Assembly: GCF_009908315.1 (NCBI RefSeq)
Contig: NZ_JAAATW010000001.1
Coordinates: forward strand, 806,001 to 870,000
Source: Paragemmobacter ruber
GTDB taxonomy: Bacteria > Pseudomonadota > Alphaproteobacteria > Rhodobacterales > Rhodobacteraceae
DNA length: 64,000 nucleotides
Reading direction: 5' to 3'
Shown here: positions 51,027-60,197 of the stretch, piece by piece
Numbering within the stretch: position 1 is the first letter of the stretch
How the letters are laid out: every line of letters begins with the position of its first letter
Notes under the pieces: generated by a model
The model's input: only the letters and a program-made list of their open reading frames with translations
The model's database searches: none
What the model was told of the DNA's origin: nothing
Translations under genes and position numbers: made by a program

Positions 51027-51308
51027 TCAGTCGGCCTTCTTCCGCGATGCCTTGGGCGCATCGGCGGACAGCTGCGCCTCAAGCGCGGCGATGCGGGCCT
51101 CGAGCGCGGCATTCTCCTCGCGCGCCTTGACGGCCATGGCGCGGGCGGCATCAAACTCTTCGCGCGTCACGAAATCGCGATCGGCCATCCAGCGGTCGAT
51201 CATGCCTTTCATCGCCGTCTCGGCCTCGGCCTTGGCCCCCTGCGCCACGCCCATGGCATTGGTCATCAGTTGCGACATGTCGTCGAAGAACTTGCTGCGC
51301 GTTTGCAT
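51027..51308 (-). CDS. ubiK: Ubiquinone biosynthesis accessory factor UbiK
   Basis: The 93-residue protein reads MQTRSKFFDDMSQLMTNAMG, then DRDFVTREEFDAARAMAVKA and a C-terminal coiled coil (AREENAALEARIAALEAQL). This is the UbiK/YqiC (BMFP) family, a membrane-associated trimer that assists the Ubi metabolon with UbiJ. It is divergent from lgt, with a 272-bp gap that includes a composite repeat core. Confidence 0.9.
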   Translation of the reverse strand: MQTRSKFFDDMSQLMTNAMGVAQGAKAEAETAMKGMIDRWMADRDFVTREEFDAARAMAVKAREENAALEARIAALEAQLSADAPKASRKKAD

Positions 51309-51580
51309 GGCCGCACTCCTGTTGCCTACGCCCCTATATGGCGCTGCACGCCTGCCGGCACAACCCTTCTGCCCTGCTTCATCTTGGCCCAAATACCCAC
51401 TGCCCTGCCGGCCCGCCCGCGCTGCCGCTGCGGGGCAGAGTGCCTCTCCCTCCCCCCCTCCGGTATGCGAGTGTGTGTGGGTGTGGGAGGGGTGGGGGGG
51501 GGCACGGGCCCACAGGCCGGGATGGTTGACTTCCCGCGCCCCAGCCGGGAAAACCACGCCACCCGCGCGCATGAGGCCCC
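51309..51580. other. Divergent gap between ubiK and lgt
   Basis: 272 bp. It holds a composite repeat core (51375-51398), then a GC-rich dyad region, and a strikingly skewed stretch at 51471-51507 that alternates GTGTGTGGGTGTGG before a run of nine G's. No gene is credible. The lgt promoter must lie here but I cannot place it. Confidence 0.5.
51375..51398 (-). repeat. Composite intergenic repeat core, copy 4
   Basis: TGCTTCATCTTGGCCCAAAT then ACCC, identical over 24 bp to the reverse complement of 41315-41338. It is 66 bp upstream of the ubiK start. Confidence 0.88.
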
Positions 51581-52471
51581 ATGTCCTATATCCCCTTCCC
51601 CGACCTGTCGCCCGAGATCTTCCGCATTGATCTCGGCGGGGTGTCCTTCGTGCTGCGCTGGTATGCGCTGGCCTATATCGTGGGCCTGATCGCGGGCTGG
51701 AAGCTGATCGCCCGCATGGTGAGCACACCCCGGCTCTGGCCCGGCCCCGCGCCCATGACCCCCGATCAGGTGGAGCGGCTTCTGACCTGGGTCATCCTTG
51801 GCGTGGTGCTGGGGGGGCGGCTGGGCTTTGTGCTGTTCTACCAGCCGGGCTACTATCTGGCCAATCCCGGCCATATCCTGCGGGTCTGGGAAGGCGGCAT
51901 GTCCTTTCATGGCGGTTTCCTTGGCGTCGCGGTGGCGGGCATCCTCTTTTGCCGCCGCGAAGGGATCCCGATGCTGTCTGCCGCCGATCTGATGGCGGTC
52001 GTGGCGCCCATCGGCATCGGCCTTGGCCGGTTGGCTAATTTCATCAATGCTGAATTGTGGGGCCGCCCCACCACCCTGCCCTGGGGCGTGGCCTTCCCCG
52101 GCGACGCGGCCCAGACCTGCCCGGGCGTGGTGGGCATCTGCGCGCGCCATCCGTCCCAGCTTTATGAGGCGGCGCTGGAAGGGTTCCTGCTCTTTGCCGT
52201 CCTGCTCTGGGTCGTCTACCGACGCGGCTGGCTGGACCGGCCGGGGCGCACGGCGGGGCTGTTCTTCGCGGGCTATGGTCTGGGCCGGTTCCTTGTGGAA
52301 TTTGTCCGCCAGCCCGATGCGCAATTCGTGACCCCCGGCAATCCCTTGGGCCTTGCCCTGCATCTGGGCGGCTGGGGGCTGACGATGGGGCAGATCCTGT
52401 CGCTGCCGATGATCGCGGTGGGGGTGTGGTTCATCCTGCGCGCGCGCCGGGCCGCGCATGTGCCGGGCTGA
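51581..52471 (+). CDS. lgt: Prolipoprotein diacylglyceryl transferase Lgt
   Basis: Lgt transfers diacylglycerol from phosphatidylglycerol to the lipobox cysteine of prolipoproteins in the inner membrane. The 296-residue polytopic protein reads [57 protein letters not shown] and [18 protein letters not shown] (the Lgt signature with the essential Arg). [13 protein letters not shown] follows. It heads a likely three-gene operon with midA and pgeF (10-bp gap, then overlap). Confidence 0.96.
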   Translation: MSYIPFPDLSPEIFRIDLGGVSFVLRWYALAYIVGLIAGWKLIARMVSTPRLWPGPAPMTPDQVERLLTWVILGVVLGGRLGFVLFYQPGYYLANPGHILRVWEGGMSFHGGFLGVAVAGILFCRREGIPMLSAADLMAVVAPIGIGLGRLANFINAELWGRPTTLPWGVAFPGDAAQTCPGVVGICARHPSQLYEAALEGFLLFAVLLWVVYRRGWLDRPGRTAGLFFAGYGLGRFLVEFVRQPDAQFVTPGNPLGLALHLGGWGLTMGQILSLPMIAVGVWFILRARRAAHVPG

Positions 52472-52480
52472 CGGGCTGGC

Positions 52481-53545
52481 ATGACCGAACTCGCCCAGAT
52501 CCTGATGCGGCGCATCGCGGCGGCGGGGCCGATGACGCTGGCCGATTACATGGCCGAATGTCTGCTGCACCCCGATCACGGCTATTACGCCACGCGCGAT
52601 CCCTTTGGCGCGGGCGGCGATTTCACCACCGCGCCCGAGATCAGCCAGATGTTCGGCGAAGTGATGGGCCTCTGCCTCGCGCAGGCCTGGGTCGATCAGG
52701 GATCGCCCGCCCCGTTCACGCTGGCCGAACCCGGCCCGGGGCGCGGCACGCTGATGGCCGATGTGCTGCGCGCCACGCGCGCCGTGCCGGGCTTTCACGC
52801 CGCCGCGCAGGTCGTGCTGATCGAAGCCTCGCCTACCCTGCGCGGGCTGCAGCGGCGGACCCTGGGCGATCACCCCGTCCGTTGGGCCGACAGCATCGAG
52901 GCGCTGCCCGAGGCGCCGCTCTTCCTGATCGCGAATGAATTCTTCGACGCCCTGCCGATCCGCCAGTTCACCCGCCACGCGCAGGGCTGGGCGGAAACCG
53001 TGGTGGGCCTGGCCGAGGGGCGGCTCATGCTGGGCCGCACCCCACCCGCACCCATCGCCGCGCTGGAGCATCGGCTGGCCGATACGCACCCCGGCGAGAT
53101 CGTGGAGCTTTGCCCCGCCGCGTTGCCGATCATGGCCCGCATCGGCGGGCTGATCGCGCGGCATGGCGGGGCGGCGCTGATCGTGGATTACGGCGGCTGG
53201 CAATCGCGGGGTGACACGTTTCAGGCGGTGCAGGACCACCGCCCCACCGATCCGCTGGCCGCGCCCGGCGCGGCGGATCTGACGGCGCATGTGGATTTCG
53301 CTGCACTGGCCCGCGCCGCCGCCCCCGCCCGGGCCAGCGCGATGATCGAACAGGGCGCGCTGCTGCGCCGCCTCGGGATTGATCAGCGCGCCGCGCGTCT
53401 GGCCGCTGCCCTGTCGGGCGATGCGCTGACAAGCCACCGCGCCGCGCATCGGCGCTTGACCGACCGGGCGGAAATGGGTTCGCTGTTCAAGGCGCTGGCG
53501 ATCCATCCGCCCCACCTGCCGCCACCGCCCGGATTCGATGCCTGA
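52481..53545 (+). CDS. SAM-dependent methyltransferase, MidA/NDUFAF7 family
   Basis: The 354-residue protein reads MTLADYMAECLLHPDHGYYA, GAGGDFTTAPEISQMFGEVM, LAEPGPGRGTLMADVLRATR (SAM site) and LFLIANEFFDALPIRQF. These are typical of the NDUFAF7/MidA family, whose mitochondrial member methylates an arginine of a complex I subunit. A bacterial role is inferred from homology. It overlaps pgeF by 8 bp and follows lgt by 9 bp. Confidence 0.92.
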   Translation: MTELAQILMRRIAAAGPMTLADYMAECLLHPDHGYYATRDPFGAGGDFTTAPEISQMFGEVMGLCLAQAWVDQGSPAPFTLAEPGPGRGTLMADVLRATRAVPGFHAAAQVVLIEASPTLRGLQRRTLGDHPVRWADSIEALPEAPLFLIANEFFDALPIRQFTRHAQGWAETVVGLAEGRLMLGRTPPAPIAALEHRLADTHPGEIVELCPAALPIMARIGGLIARHGGAALIVDYGGWQSRGDTFQAVQDHRPTDPLAAPGAADLTAHVDFAALARAAAPARASAMIEQGALLRRLGIDQRAARLAAALSGDALTSHRAAHRRLTDRAEMGSLFKALAIHPPHLPPPPGFDA

Positions 53546-54296
53546 GATGCTGGAAAAGATCACTTCTGACGCGCTGCCCGTGCATCACGGCTTCTTCACC
53601 CGCAAGGGCGGGGCGTCTTCGGGCATTTTCGCGGGGCTGAACTGCGGCCCCGGCTCTTCGGATCAGGCCGAGGTGGTGGCGATCAACCGCGCCCGCGTGG
53701 CCGAGGCGATGGGTGTGGGGCCGGATCACCTAATCTCCATCCATCAGGTCCATTCGCCCGATGTGATCCATGTCACCGGCCCCTTGTTGGAAAAGCCCCG
53801 CGCCGATGCCATGGTCACGGCGACGCCCGGCATCGCGCTGGGGGTGCTGACCGCCGATTGCCAGCCCGTCCTGTTCGCCGACCCGCAGGCGCGGGTGATC
53901 GGCGCGGCCCATGCCGGGTGGCGCGGCACCCGCGACGGGGTGCTGGAGGCGACGGTGGAGGCGATGGTCGCCCTTGGCGCGCGGCGCGAAAACATCGCCG
54001 CCGTGATCGGCCCGACGATCAGCCAGAGCGCCTATGAGGTCGGGCCCGAATTCTTTGAAACCTTCACCGATGACGACCGTGACAGCGCGCGCTTCTTTAT
54101 CGCGGGCGAGGGCGGGCGCTATCTGTTCGATCTGCCCGCCATGGGCCTTGCCCGGCTTCGCGCGGCGGGGGTGGGCCATGCGGAATGGACGCGCCACTGC
54201 ACCTATCGCGATTCGGAGCGATTCTTTTCCTTCCGCCGCACCACCCATGCGGGCGAGGCGGATTACGGGCGGCTGATCTCGTCCATCCGGCTGTGA
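53538..54296 (+). CDS. pgeF: Peptidoglycan editing factor PgeF (laccase-domain, YfiH family)
   Basis: The 252-residue protein reads HHGFFTRKGGASSGIFAGLN, LISIHQVHSPDVIHVTG, LGVLTADCQPVLFADPQARV (the Cys zinc ligand), IGAAHAGWRGTRDGVLEATV (His ligand) and RHCTYRDSERFFSFRRT. YfiH-type enzymes remove misincorporated non-alanine residues from peptidoglycan precursors and act on purine nucleosides in some organisms. Grouped with lgt and midA. A hairpin follows the stop. Confidence 0.94.
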   Translation: MPEMLEKITSDALPVHHGFFTRKGGASSGIFAGLNCGPGSSDQAEVVAINRARVAEAMGVGPDHLISIHQVHSPDVIHVTGPLLEKPRADAMVTATPGIALGVLTADCQPVLFADPQARVIGAAHAGWRGTRDGVLEATVEAMVALGARRENIAAVIGPTISQSAYEVGPEFFETFTDDDRDSARFFIAGEGGRYLFDLPAMGLARLRAAGVGHAEWTRHCTYRDSERFFSFRRTTHAGEADYGRLISSIRL

Positions 54297-54298
54297 TT

Positions 54299-54324
54299 GC
54301 GGCGACATTCCGGCACGTCGCCGC
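54299..54324 (+). terminator. Hairpin after pgeF
   Basis: Stem GCGGCGAC/GTCGCCGC with a 10-nt loop, starting 3 bp after the pgeF stop. There is no T run, so termination would be Rho-assisted or partial. Confidence 0.45.
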
Positions 54325-54566
54325 CACGGGATTGTCGCATTTGCGGAAACAATCTACGGCCACTGTCGCGGAAGGGGAAACACACACGTTAAATCAATGG
54401 CTTAGACCGCTGCGCCTTTTGGGGCGGCCGCGCCACAATCTGCGCCCGGTACAAGGCCTTGACGCGTGATTTTCCTGCGCAAAAGCCAAAACCCTGCCGC
54501 AAAGCGCCGTCAGATTTTGCCTCAACCGGGCGCTACAGCCCAAAGGATGCAAGACGGAGACGGAAG
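54325..54566. other. Gap upstream of the 50-aa gene
   Basis: 242 bp, locally AT-richer than its surroundings (for example acacacacgttaaatcaatgg). The last ~100 bp presumably hold the promoter of the small gene. I see no gene or repeat of note. Confidence 0.4.
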
Positions 54567-54719
54567 ATGAAAAAGGAACGCCGCTGGCTGAAATCGGTCC
54601 TCGCCGCCAGCCTTGAGCCGCAGCCCGCCCTGCCATGGCAGCGCGGCACCCGCCGCCGCCCCGAGGCGGTGAAGGCCACCCCTGCCCCGGCGAAGCCGCG
54701 GGCAATGGCCGCGCGCTGA
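54567..54719 (+). CDS. 50-aa basic small protein
   Basis: The frame reads MKKERRWLKSVLAASLEPQP, then WQRGTRRRPEAVKATPAPA and ends RAMAAR. ACGGAGACGGAAG provides the ribosome site, and a strong bidirectional terminator follows 19 bp after the stop. It is Arg/Lys/Ala/Pro-rich, with no membrane helix. I believe near-identical small ORFs occur widely in Rhodobacteraceae, but cannot verify it. Function unknown. Confidence 0.72.
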   Translation: MKKERRWLKSVLAASLEPQPALPWQRGTRRRPEAVKATPAPAKPRAMAAR

Positions 54720-54738
54720 TCTTCCGCCGCGTGAAACA

Positions 54739-54767
54739 AAAAGGCCGGGCGCAGCGCCCGGCCTTTT
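54739..54767. terminator. Strong bidirectional terminator between the 50-aa gene and lrp
   Basis: 13-bp perfect stem AAAAGGCCGGGCG/CGCCCGGCCTTTT with a 3-nt loop. The A-tract on one side and the T-tract on the other make it active in both directions, as suits these convergent genes. Confidence 0.92.
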
Positions 54768-54786
54768 GTCATCGTGTCGGGTCCGA

Positions 54787-55287
54787 TCAGGCGCTGCGCG
54801 CCAGCCGTTCCTCCAACACGTCGAAAGGCACGCCCGGCTGATCCTTGGCGCAACGGATCACGAGGCTGGTCTTGACCGTGGCCACATTCTCGGCCTTCAA
54901 GAGTTCGCCGGTCAGAAAGCCCTGAAAGCTCGACAGGTCAGGCGCCACGCATTTCAGGATGAAGTCGATCTCGCCGTTCAGCATGTGACATTCGCGCACG
55001 AGCGGCCAGTTGCGGCAACGCTCCTCGAAGGTGGCGAGGTCGGCCTCGGCCTGGCTTTGCAGGCGGACCATGGCGAAGACCTGCACCTCGAACCCAAGTT
55101 CGCGCGCGTCGATATCGGCGTGATAGCCCTTGATATAGCCCGCCTCTTCCAGCGTGCGCACGCGGCGCAGGCAGGGCGGGGCGGAAATGCCCACGCGCTT
55201 GGCCAGTTCGACATTGGTCATGCGGCCATCGGCCTGCAACTCGGCAAGGATGTGACGGTCGATCGGGTCGAGCTTCGATCCGGCCAT
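54787..55287 (-). CDS. Lrp/AsnC-family transcriptional regulator
   Basis: The 166-residue protein has an N-terminal HTH (LDPIDRHILAELQADGRMTN; LAKRVGISAPPCLRRVRTLE) and a C-terminal RAM/ligand-sensing domain (GFEVQVFAMVRLQSQAEADL; HMLNGEIDFILKCVAPDL). It is divergent from trxB, and the 223-bp gap includes an AT-rich stretch with TTGTTTCAACAA, a likely operator. It responds to amino acids by family precedent, but its targets here are unknown apart from possible autoregulation and trxB. Confidence 0.9.
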   Translation of the reverse strand: MAGSKLDPIDRHILAELQADGRMTNVELAKRVGISAPPCLRRVRTLEEAGYIKGYHADIDARELGFEVQVFAMVRLQSQAEADLATFEERCRNWPLVRECHMLNGEIDFILKCVAPDLSSFQGFLTGELLKAENVATVKTSLVIRCAKDQPGVPFDVLEERLARSA

Positions 55288-55339
55288 GGCAGCGGCTCCC
55301 TTTCCCGGTTCTTGAAGGCAGTCGGGATATGGCGCCTAG

Positions 55340-56449
<1,110 letters not shown>

Positions 56450-56459
56450 CCGACGGCCA

Positions 56460-56503
56460 CAAATTTCTTCGAAGAAATTTGCAAAAGTTTTCGAAAACTT
56501 TTG
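56460..56503. repeat. Two abutting perfect 22-bp AT-rich palindromes
   Basis: 56460-56481 has half-arm CAAATTTCTTC and 56482-56503 has half-arm CAAAAGTTTTC. Each is followed at once by its reverse complement, and the two touch without a gap. This is the same architecture as 12855-12899. It starts 11 bp after the trxB stop, with no T run following. Confidence 0.93.
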
Positions 56504-56565
56504 TCCGGCCCAAGCGGGATGTTCGGTATTCGTGAAAGGGCGGAAAACGCCCTTCACCCAATGCA

Positions 56566-56703
56566 GGCGCCTGCGGAACAGCGTTCCGCAAGGCGCCGAA
56601 ACCGCGGCATTTCTGCCCTATTCGCGCACGTTAACCCTTGTTTGCTGGAAATTCCTTCGCCAAGGGCGTAAAGCGCGCCGCGACAGGCGGGGCAGTCCCG
56701 CCT
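56566..56703 (+). promoter_or_regulatory. Structured leader upstream of the sulfate-activation gene
   Basis: A long hairpin at 56566-56597 has GGCGCCT and GCGGAAC arms, loop AGC, then GTTCCGC, one bulged A and AGGCGCC. A second hairpin at 56685-56703 has stem AGGCGGG/CCCGCCT and loop GCAGT. Both lie ahead of the gene start at 56735. I recognise no known riboswitch. They may form an untranslated leader or end the trxB transcript. Confidence 0.5.
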
Positions 56704-56734
56704 TGCGCCGTTCATGTCCAGAGGCCCGTTCCAG

Positions 56735-58441
56735 ATGACGCTCTCCAACCTTGCTCCGATCCCGGAGCTGTATGTTTCCCACGAGTCCGCGCAAAAGCTG
56801 AAGCATGAGGCAGGCAACCTGCCCTCGTGGGATCTGACGCCGCGCCAGATCTGCGATCTGGAACTGCTCATGAATGGCGGCTTCTACCCGCTCAAGGGCT
56901 TCCAGTCCGAGGCCGATTACAACGGCACCGTGGAAAACATGCGCACCGCTGATGGCACGCTCTGGCCGATCCCGGTGACGCTGGATGTGTCCCAGGCCTT
57001 TGCCGACAAGGTGGAACCCGGGCAGGACATCGCGCTGCGCGATCAGGAAGGCGTCATCCTTGCCATCCTGTCGGTGTCCGACAAATGGGTGCCGAACAAG
57101 GCGAACGAGGCGGAAAAAGTCTTTGGCGCCGATGACCTTGCCCATCCGGCGGTGAATTACCTGCACAATGTGGCTGGCCCCGTCTACCTCGGCGGCCCGA
57201 TCACCGGCATCCAGCAGCCGACGCATTACGACTTCCGCGCCCGTCGCGACACGCCGAACGAGCTGCGCGCCTTCTTCCGCAAGATGGGCTGGCGCCGCGT
57301 CGTGGCCTTCCAGACGCGCAACCCGCTGCACCGCGCGCATCAGGAACTGACGTTCCGCGCCGCGAAAGAGGCCGAGGCCAATCTTCTGATCCACCCCGTC
57401 GTCGGCATGACGAAGCCGGGCGATGTGGACCATTTCACCCGGGTGCGCTGCTATGAGGCGGTGCTGGACCAATACCCCGCCTCGACCACGCATCTGTCGC
57501 TCCTCAACCTCGCCATGCGAATGGGCGGCCCGCGCGAGGCGCTGTGGCATGCCATCATCCGCAAGAACCACGGCCTGACCCATTTCATCGTGGGCCGCGA
57601 CCATGCCGGTCCGGGCAAGAACAGCCAGGGCAAGGATTTCTACGACCCCTACGCCGCCCAGACGCTGGTGGCGGAACATCAAAAGGAAATCGGCATCGAG
57701 ATGGTCGATTTCAAACAGATGGTCTATGTGCAGGAAAAGGCCCAGTACTACCCCGTGGACGAGGTGCCGGAAGGTTCGACCGTGCTGGATATCTCGGGCA
57801 CCGAACTGCGCCGCCGCCTGCGTGAAGGGCTGGAGATTCCCGACTGGTTCTCCTTCCCGCAGGTGGTGCAGGAGTTGCGCCGCACCTCGCCGCCCCGGTC
57901 GAGGCAGGGCTTCACCGTGTTCTTCACGGGCCTGTCGGGTTCGGGCAAATCCACCATCGCCAATGCGCTGATGGTCAAGCTGATGGAAATGGGCGGCCGT
58001 CCCGTCACGCTTCTGGATGGCGACGTGGTACGCAAGCACCTCTCGTCGGAACTGGGGTTCAGCAAGGAACACCGCGACATCAACATCCGCCGCATCGGCT
58101 ATGTGGCGTCGGAGATCACCAAGAACGGCGGCATCGCCATCTGCGCCCCCATCGCGCCCTATACCGCCACGCGGCGGGCCGTGCGCGAGATGATCGAGGC
58201 GTTCGGCGCCTTTATCGAGGTGCATGTTGCGACCCCGATCGAGGAATGTGAACGGCGCGACCGCAAGGGGCTGTACAAGCTGGCGCGCGAGGGCAAGATC
58301 AAGGAATTCACCGGGATCTCTGACCCTTACGAGGCGCCGACCAATGCCGAACTGGTGGTCAACACTGAAGGCATGGATGTGGATTACTGCGCCCAGCAGG
58401 TGATCCTGAAGCTGGAAAGCATGGGGCTTATCAAGGCCTGA
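56735..58441 (+). CDS. Bifunctional sulfate adenylyltransferase/adenylylsulfate kinase (fused Sat-CysC)
   Basis: The 568-residue fusion makes APS from sulfate and ATP, then phosphorylates it to PAPS. The N-terminal ~380 residues are an ATP sulfurylase of the homo-oligomeric type: VVAFQTRNPLHRAHQELTFR (HxxH active site) and HFIVGRDHAGPGKNSQGKDF. The C-terminal part is APS kinase: FTVFFTGLSGSGKSTIANAL (P-loop), LLDGDVVRKHLSSELGFS, GIAICAPIAPYTATRRAV and GLYKLAREGKIKEFTGISDP. It feeds assimilatory sulfate reduction and sulfotransferases such as the one at 47.3-47.9 kb. A strong terminator follows. The ATG at 56714 is an alternative start. Confidence 0.96.
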   Translation: MTLSNLAPIPELYVSHESAQKLKHEAGNLPSWDLTPRQICDLELLMNGGFYPLKGFQSEADYNGTVENMRTADGTLWPIPVTLDVSQAFADKVEPGQDIALRDQEGVILAILSVSDKWVPNKANEAEKVFGADDLAHPAVNYLHNVAGPVYLGGPITGIQQPTHYDFRARRDTPNELRAFFRKMGWRRVVAFQTRNPLHRAHQELTFRAAKEAEANLLIHPVVGMTKPGDVDHFTRVRCYEAVLDQYPASTTHLSLLNLAMRMGGPREALWHAIIRKNHGLTHFIVGRDHAGPGKNSQGKDFYDPYAAQTLVAEHQKEIGIEMVDFKQMVYVQEKAQYYPVDEVPEGSTVLDISGTELRRRLREGLEIPDWFSFPQVVQELRRTSPPRSRQGFTVFFTGLSGSGKSTIANALMVKLMEMGGRPVTLLDGDVVRKHLSSELGFSKEHRDINIRRIGYVASEITKNGGIAICAPIAPYTATRRAVREMIEAFGAFIEVHVATPIEECERRDRKGLYKLAREGKIKEFTGISDPYEAPTNAELVVNTEGMDVDYCAQQVILKLESMGLIKA

Positions 58442-58470
58442 CACGGGTCATCGCGCCATGTTCCGCACCG

Positions 58471-58502
58471 AAAGGCCCCGCGCAAGCCGGGGCCTTTTTT
58501 CC
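58471..58502 (+). terminator. Intrinsic terminator after the Sat-CysC gene
   Basis: Stem AAAGGCCCCG/CGGGGCCTTT with a 7-nt loop and a T run (TTTTTT, then CC). Textbook Rho-independent form, 29 bp past the stop. Confidence 0.93.
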
Positions 58503-58615
58503 TTGGGCCGGGGCTGACCCTGCCGCCTGCGGGCCAAAACCGTTTGGCCTCACTGCCCCGAAGGCCCTATCCTTTCGCCCCATCCGGCTCGGCCCGACCT
58601 CATGGGGGATCCAGA

Positions 58616-58987
58616 ATGAACCTCGGCGCCTTTTCCGTCAGTCTTTCGGTCAAGAACCTTGCCGCCTCGCGCGATTTCTACGCGCGGCTCGGCTTTCATC
58701 CCTTTGCCGGGAAGGAAGAGGAGAACTGGCTGATCCTGCGCAACGGCGATCACGTGATCGGCCTGTTCCAGGGCATGTTCGACCGCACCATCCTGACCTT
58801 CAATCCCGGCTGGGATCAGGCGGGGGGCGAGACGGACAGCTTCACCGATATCCGCGACCTGCAACGCAGCCTGAAGCGCGACGGTGTCGCGCTGGCGACC
58901 GAGGTGGACGAGGGTGGGTCGGGACCTGCCAGCCTTATGCTGATGGACCCGGACGGCAATCCGATCCTGATCGACCAGCATCGCTAA
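58616..58987 (+). CDS. VOC (glyoxalase/bleomycin-resistance) superfamily protein
   Basis: This 123-residue single-module VOC protein reads FSVSLSVKNLAASRDFYARL and LILRNGDHVIGLFQGMFDRT, and ends LMLMDPDGNPILIDQHR with the terminal metal-ligand-type region. Family members include isomerases, dioxygenases and resistance proteins. Reaction unknown. The start at 58616 gives the normal length. Confidence 0.88.
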   Translation: MNLGAFSVSLSVKNLAASRDFYARLGFHPFAGKEEENWLILRNGDHVIGLFQGMFDRTILTFNPGWDQAGGETDSFTDIRDLQRSLKRDGVALATEVDEGGSGPASLMLMDPDGNPILIDQHR

Positions 58988-59067
58988 TGCGCCGCGCCGC
59001 GCGCAACAGCGCGTGGGTCACCCCGCCCCCCCGTCAATGGACCTTCACGGTCAATGCAGGTCCAAGG

Positions 59068-59298
59068 TCAGTGGACGTTCACGGGCGCCATGTCGTTCTG
59101 ACGCGCCAGCGCAAAGGCAAGCGCGCGGTCACGCACCAGCGCCAGCCGGTCGCCGCCCGTGGCATCGTGCAGCGCGTAGATCGTCTGCAAGCCACCCGCA
59201 TGGGCCTGCACCTCGGCGGGCAGGTCGGCCACCTTCACGGGGCGGACATAGACGATCCGCGTCGCGCCCTCGGGGATACCTTCGTATTTCGTATCCAT
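59068..59298 (-). CDS. DUF1150-family protein
   Basis: This 76-residue protein begins MDTKYEGIPEGATRIVYVRP, followed by LQTIYALHDATGGDRLALVR and ends ALARQNDMAPVNVH. DUF1150 proteins are short, restricted to alphaproteobacteria, and usually sit beside small heat-shock proteins, as here (9 bp after the hsp20 stop). They are presumably cotranscribed from the heat-shock promoter. Function unknown. Confidence 0.9.
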   Translation of the reverse strand: MDTKYEGIPEGATRIVYVRPVKVADLPAEVQAHAGGLQTIYALHDATGGDRLALVRDRALAFALARQNDMAPVNVH

Positions 59299-59307
59299 CT
59301 CTGTTCC

Positions 59308-59730
59308 TCACGTCCGACCGTTGCGCGAACTGATGGCGATGGTCTGCACGACCGTTTCGGGAATGGCCCGTTTCAGGTCGATATGCAAAAGCCCATGCTC
59401 CATGCTGGCGCCTGCAACCTCTACCCCGTCTGCCAGAACGAAGCTGCGCTGAAAGGCGCGGCTGGCGATGCCCCGGTGCAGATAGACGCGGTCGCCCGGT
59501 TCTTCGCCCTGGCGTCCGCGGATCACCAGTTGGCGATCTTCGACGGTGATCGCCAGATCGTCCTCACGGAACCCCGCAACGGCCAGCGTGATGCGATAGG
59601 CATTCTCGGAGGTGGCTTCGATGTTGAAGGGGGGATAGCCCTCGGTGGATTTAGCGGTCCGTTCGACCAGCCGTTCCAGTTGCTCGAACCCCAGAAGGAA
59701 GGGATGGGTCCCAAAGCTCAGTTTCGTCAT
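59308..59730 (-). CDS. Small heat-shock protein, Hsp20 family
   Basis: The 140-residue ATP-independent chaperone holds unfolding proteins. The alpha-crystallin domain spans about residues 35-125: YPPFNIEATSENAYRITLAV, AGFREDDLAITVEDRQLVIR, GIASRAFQRSFVLADGVEVA and ASMEHGLLHIDLKRAIPETV. A clear sigma-32-type promoter lies 69-97 bp upstream. In the same window rpoH2 encodes a sigma factor able to read such promoters. DUF1150 is the downstream partner. Confidence 0.94.
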   Translation of the reverse strand: MTKLSFGTHPFLLGFEQLERLVERTAKSTEGYPPFNIEATSENAYRITLAVAGFREDDLAITVEDRQLVIRGRQGEEPGDRVYLHRGIASRAFQRSFVLADGVEVAGASMEHGLLHIDLKRAIPETVVQTIAISSRNGRT

Positions 59731-59798
59731 CGGTCATGCCCTTGATGCAAAGCGACATATCGGCAGGGCCCCGTTCCGGCAGCCTCTGCTGCACTGAA

Positions 59799-59827
59799 AT
59801 ATGGGGCCACGCCGCGCGCATCGCAAG
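59799..59827 (-). promoter_or_regulatory. Sigma-32 (RpoH)-type promoter of hsp20-DUF1150
   Basis: On the minus strand, CTTGCGA (59827-59821) and CCCCATAT (59806-59799) are separated by 14 bp. This matches the heat-shock consensus CTTGAAA, 11-16 bp, CCCCATNT. It is 69 bp from the hsp20 ATG. Confidence 0.82.
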
Positions 59828-59975
59828 CCCCGCCCCCGCGCCGCCCGCTGCTGCGGCCTGCGCCGAGAAGGACTGCGGATTTCCGCGTTTTTCCGACAGA
59901 ATCCTTCCCGCAAGGCCAGAGAATCACTATATTGTTCACAGGCAAGCTCCGGCCCCACTCCTGCAAGGCAAGACC

Positions 59976-60194
59976 ATGAACGCGCCCAGCGAGATGAACT
60001 TTGAAGACATGCTCCGCATCCGGCTGGAGGTGCTGCGGCGCGAGCATCGCGATCTTGATGAGGCGATCCACGCCCTCGAAACCGCCGGTCGCCCCGACCA
60101 GCTGACCCTGCGGCGCCTGAAGAAGCAAAAGCTGGCGCTGAAGGATCAGATCGTGAAACTGGAAGACCAGCTGATCCCCGATATCATCGCCTGA
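59976..60194 (+). CDS. DUF465 (YdcH-type) small protein
   Basis: This 72-residue helical protein reads MLRIRLEVLRREHRDLDEAI, then LTLRRLKKQKLALKDQIVKL, the typical DUF465 antiparallel coiled coil. Function unknown; often near purE or heat-shock genes in this order. A GTAGGATGGGC-arm hairpin starts 4 bp after its stop. Upstream, TATATT at about 59930 may be a -10 element. Confidence 0.88.
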   Translation: MNAPSEMNFEDMLRIRLEVLRREHRDLDEAIHALETAGRPDQLTLRRLKKQKLALKDQIVKLEDQLIPDIIA

Positions 60195-60197
60195 TCG

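Noticed and set aside
51326-53563. 745-codon minus-strand open frame
   Set aside because: Antisense to lgt and the MidA-type gene; composition is shadow-like.
56618-58444. 608-codon minus-strand open frame
   Set aside because: Antisense to the fused sulfate-activation gene.
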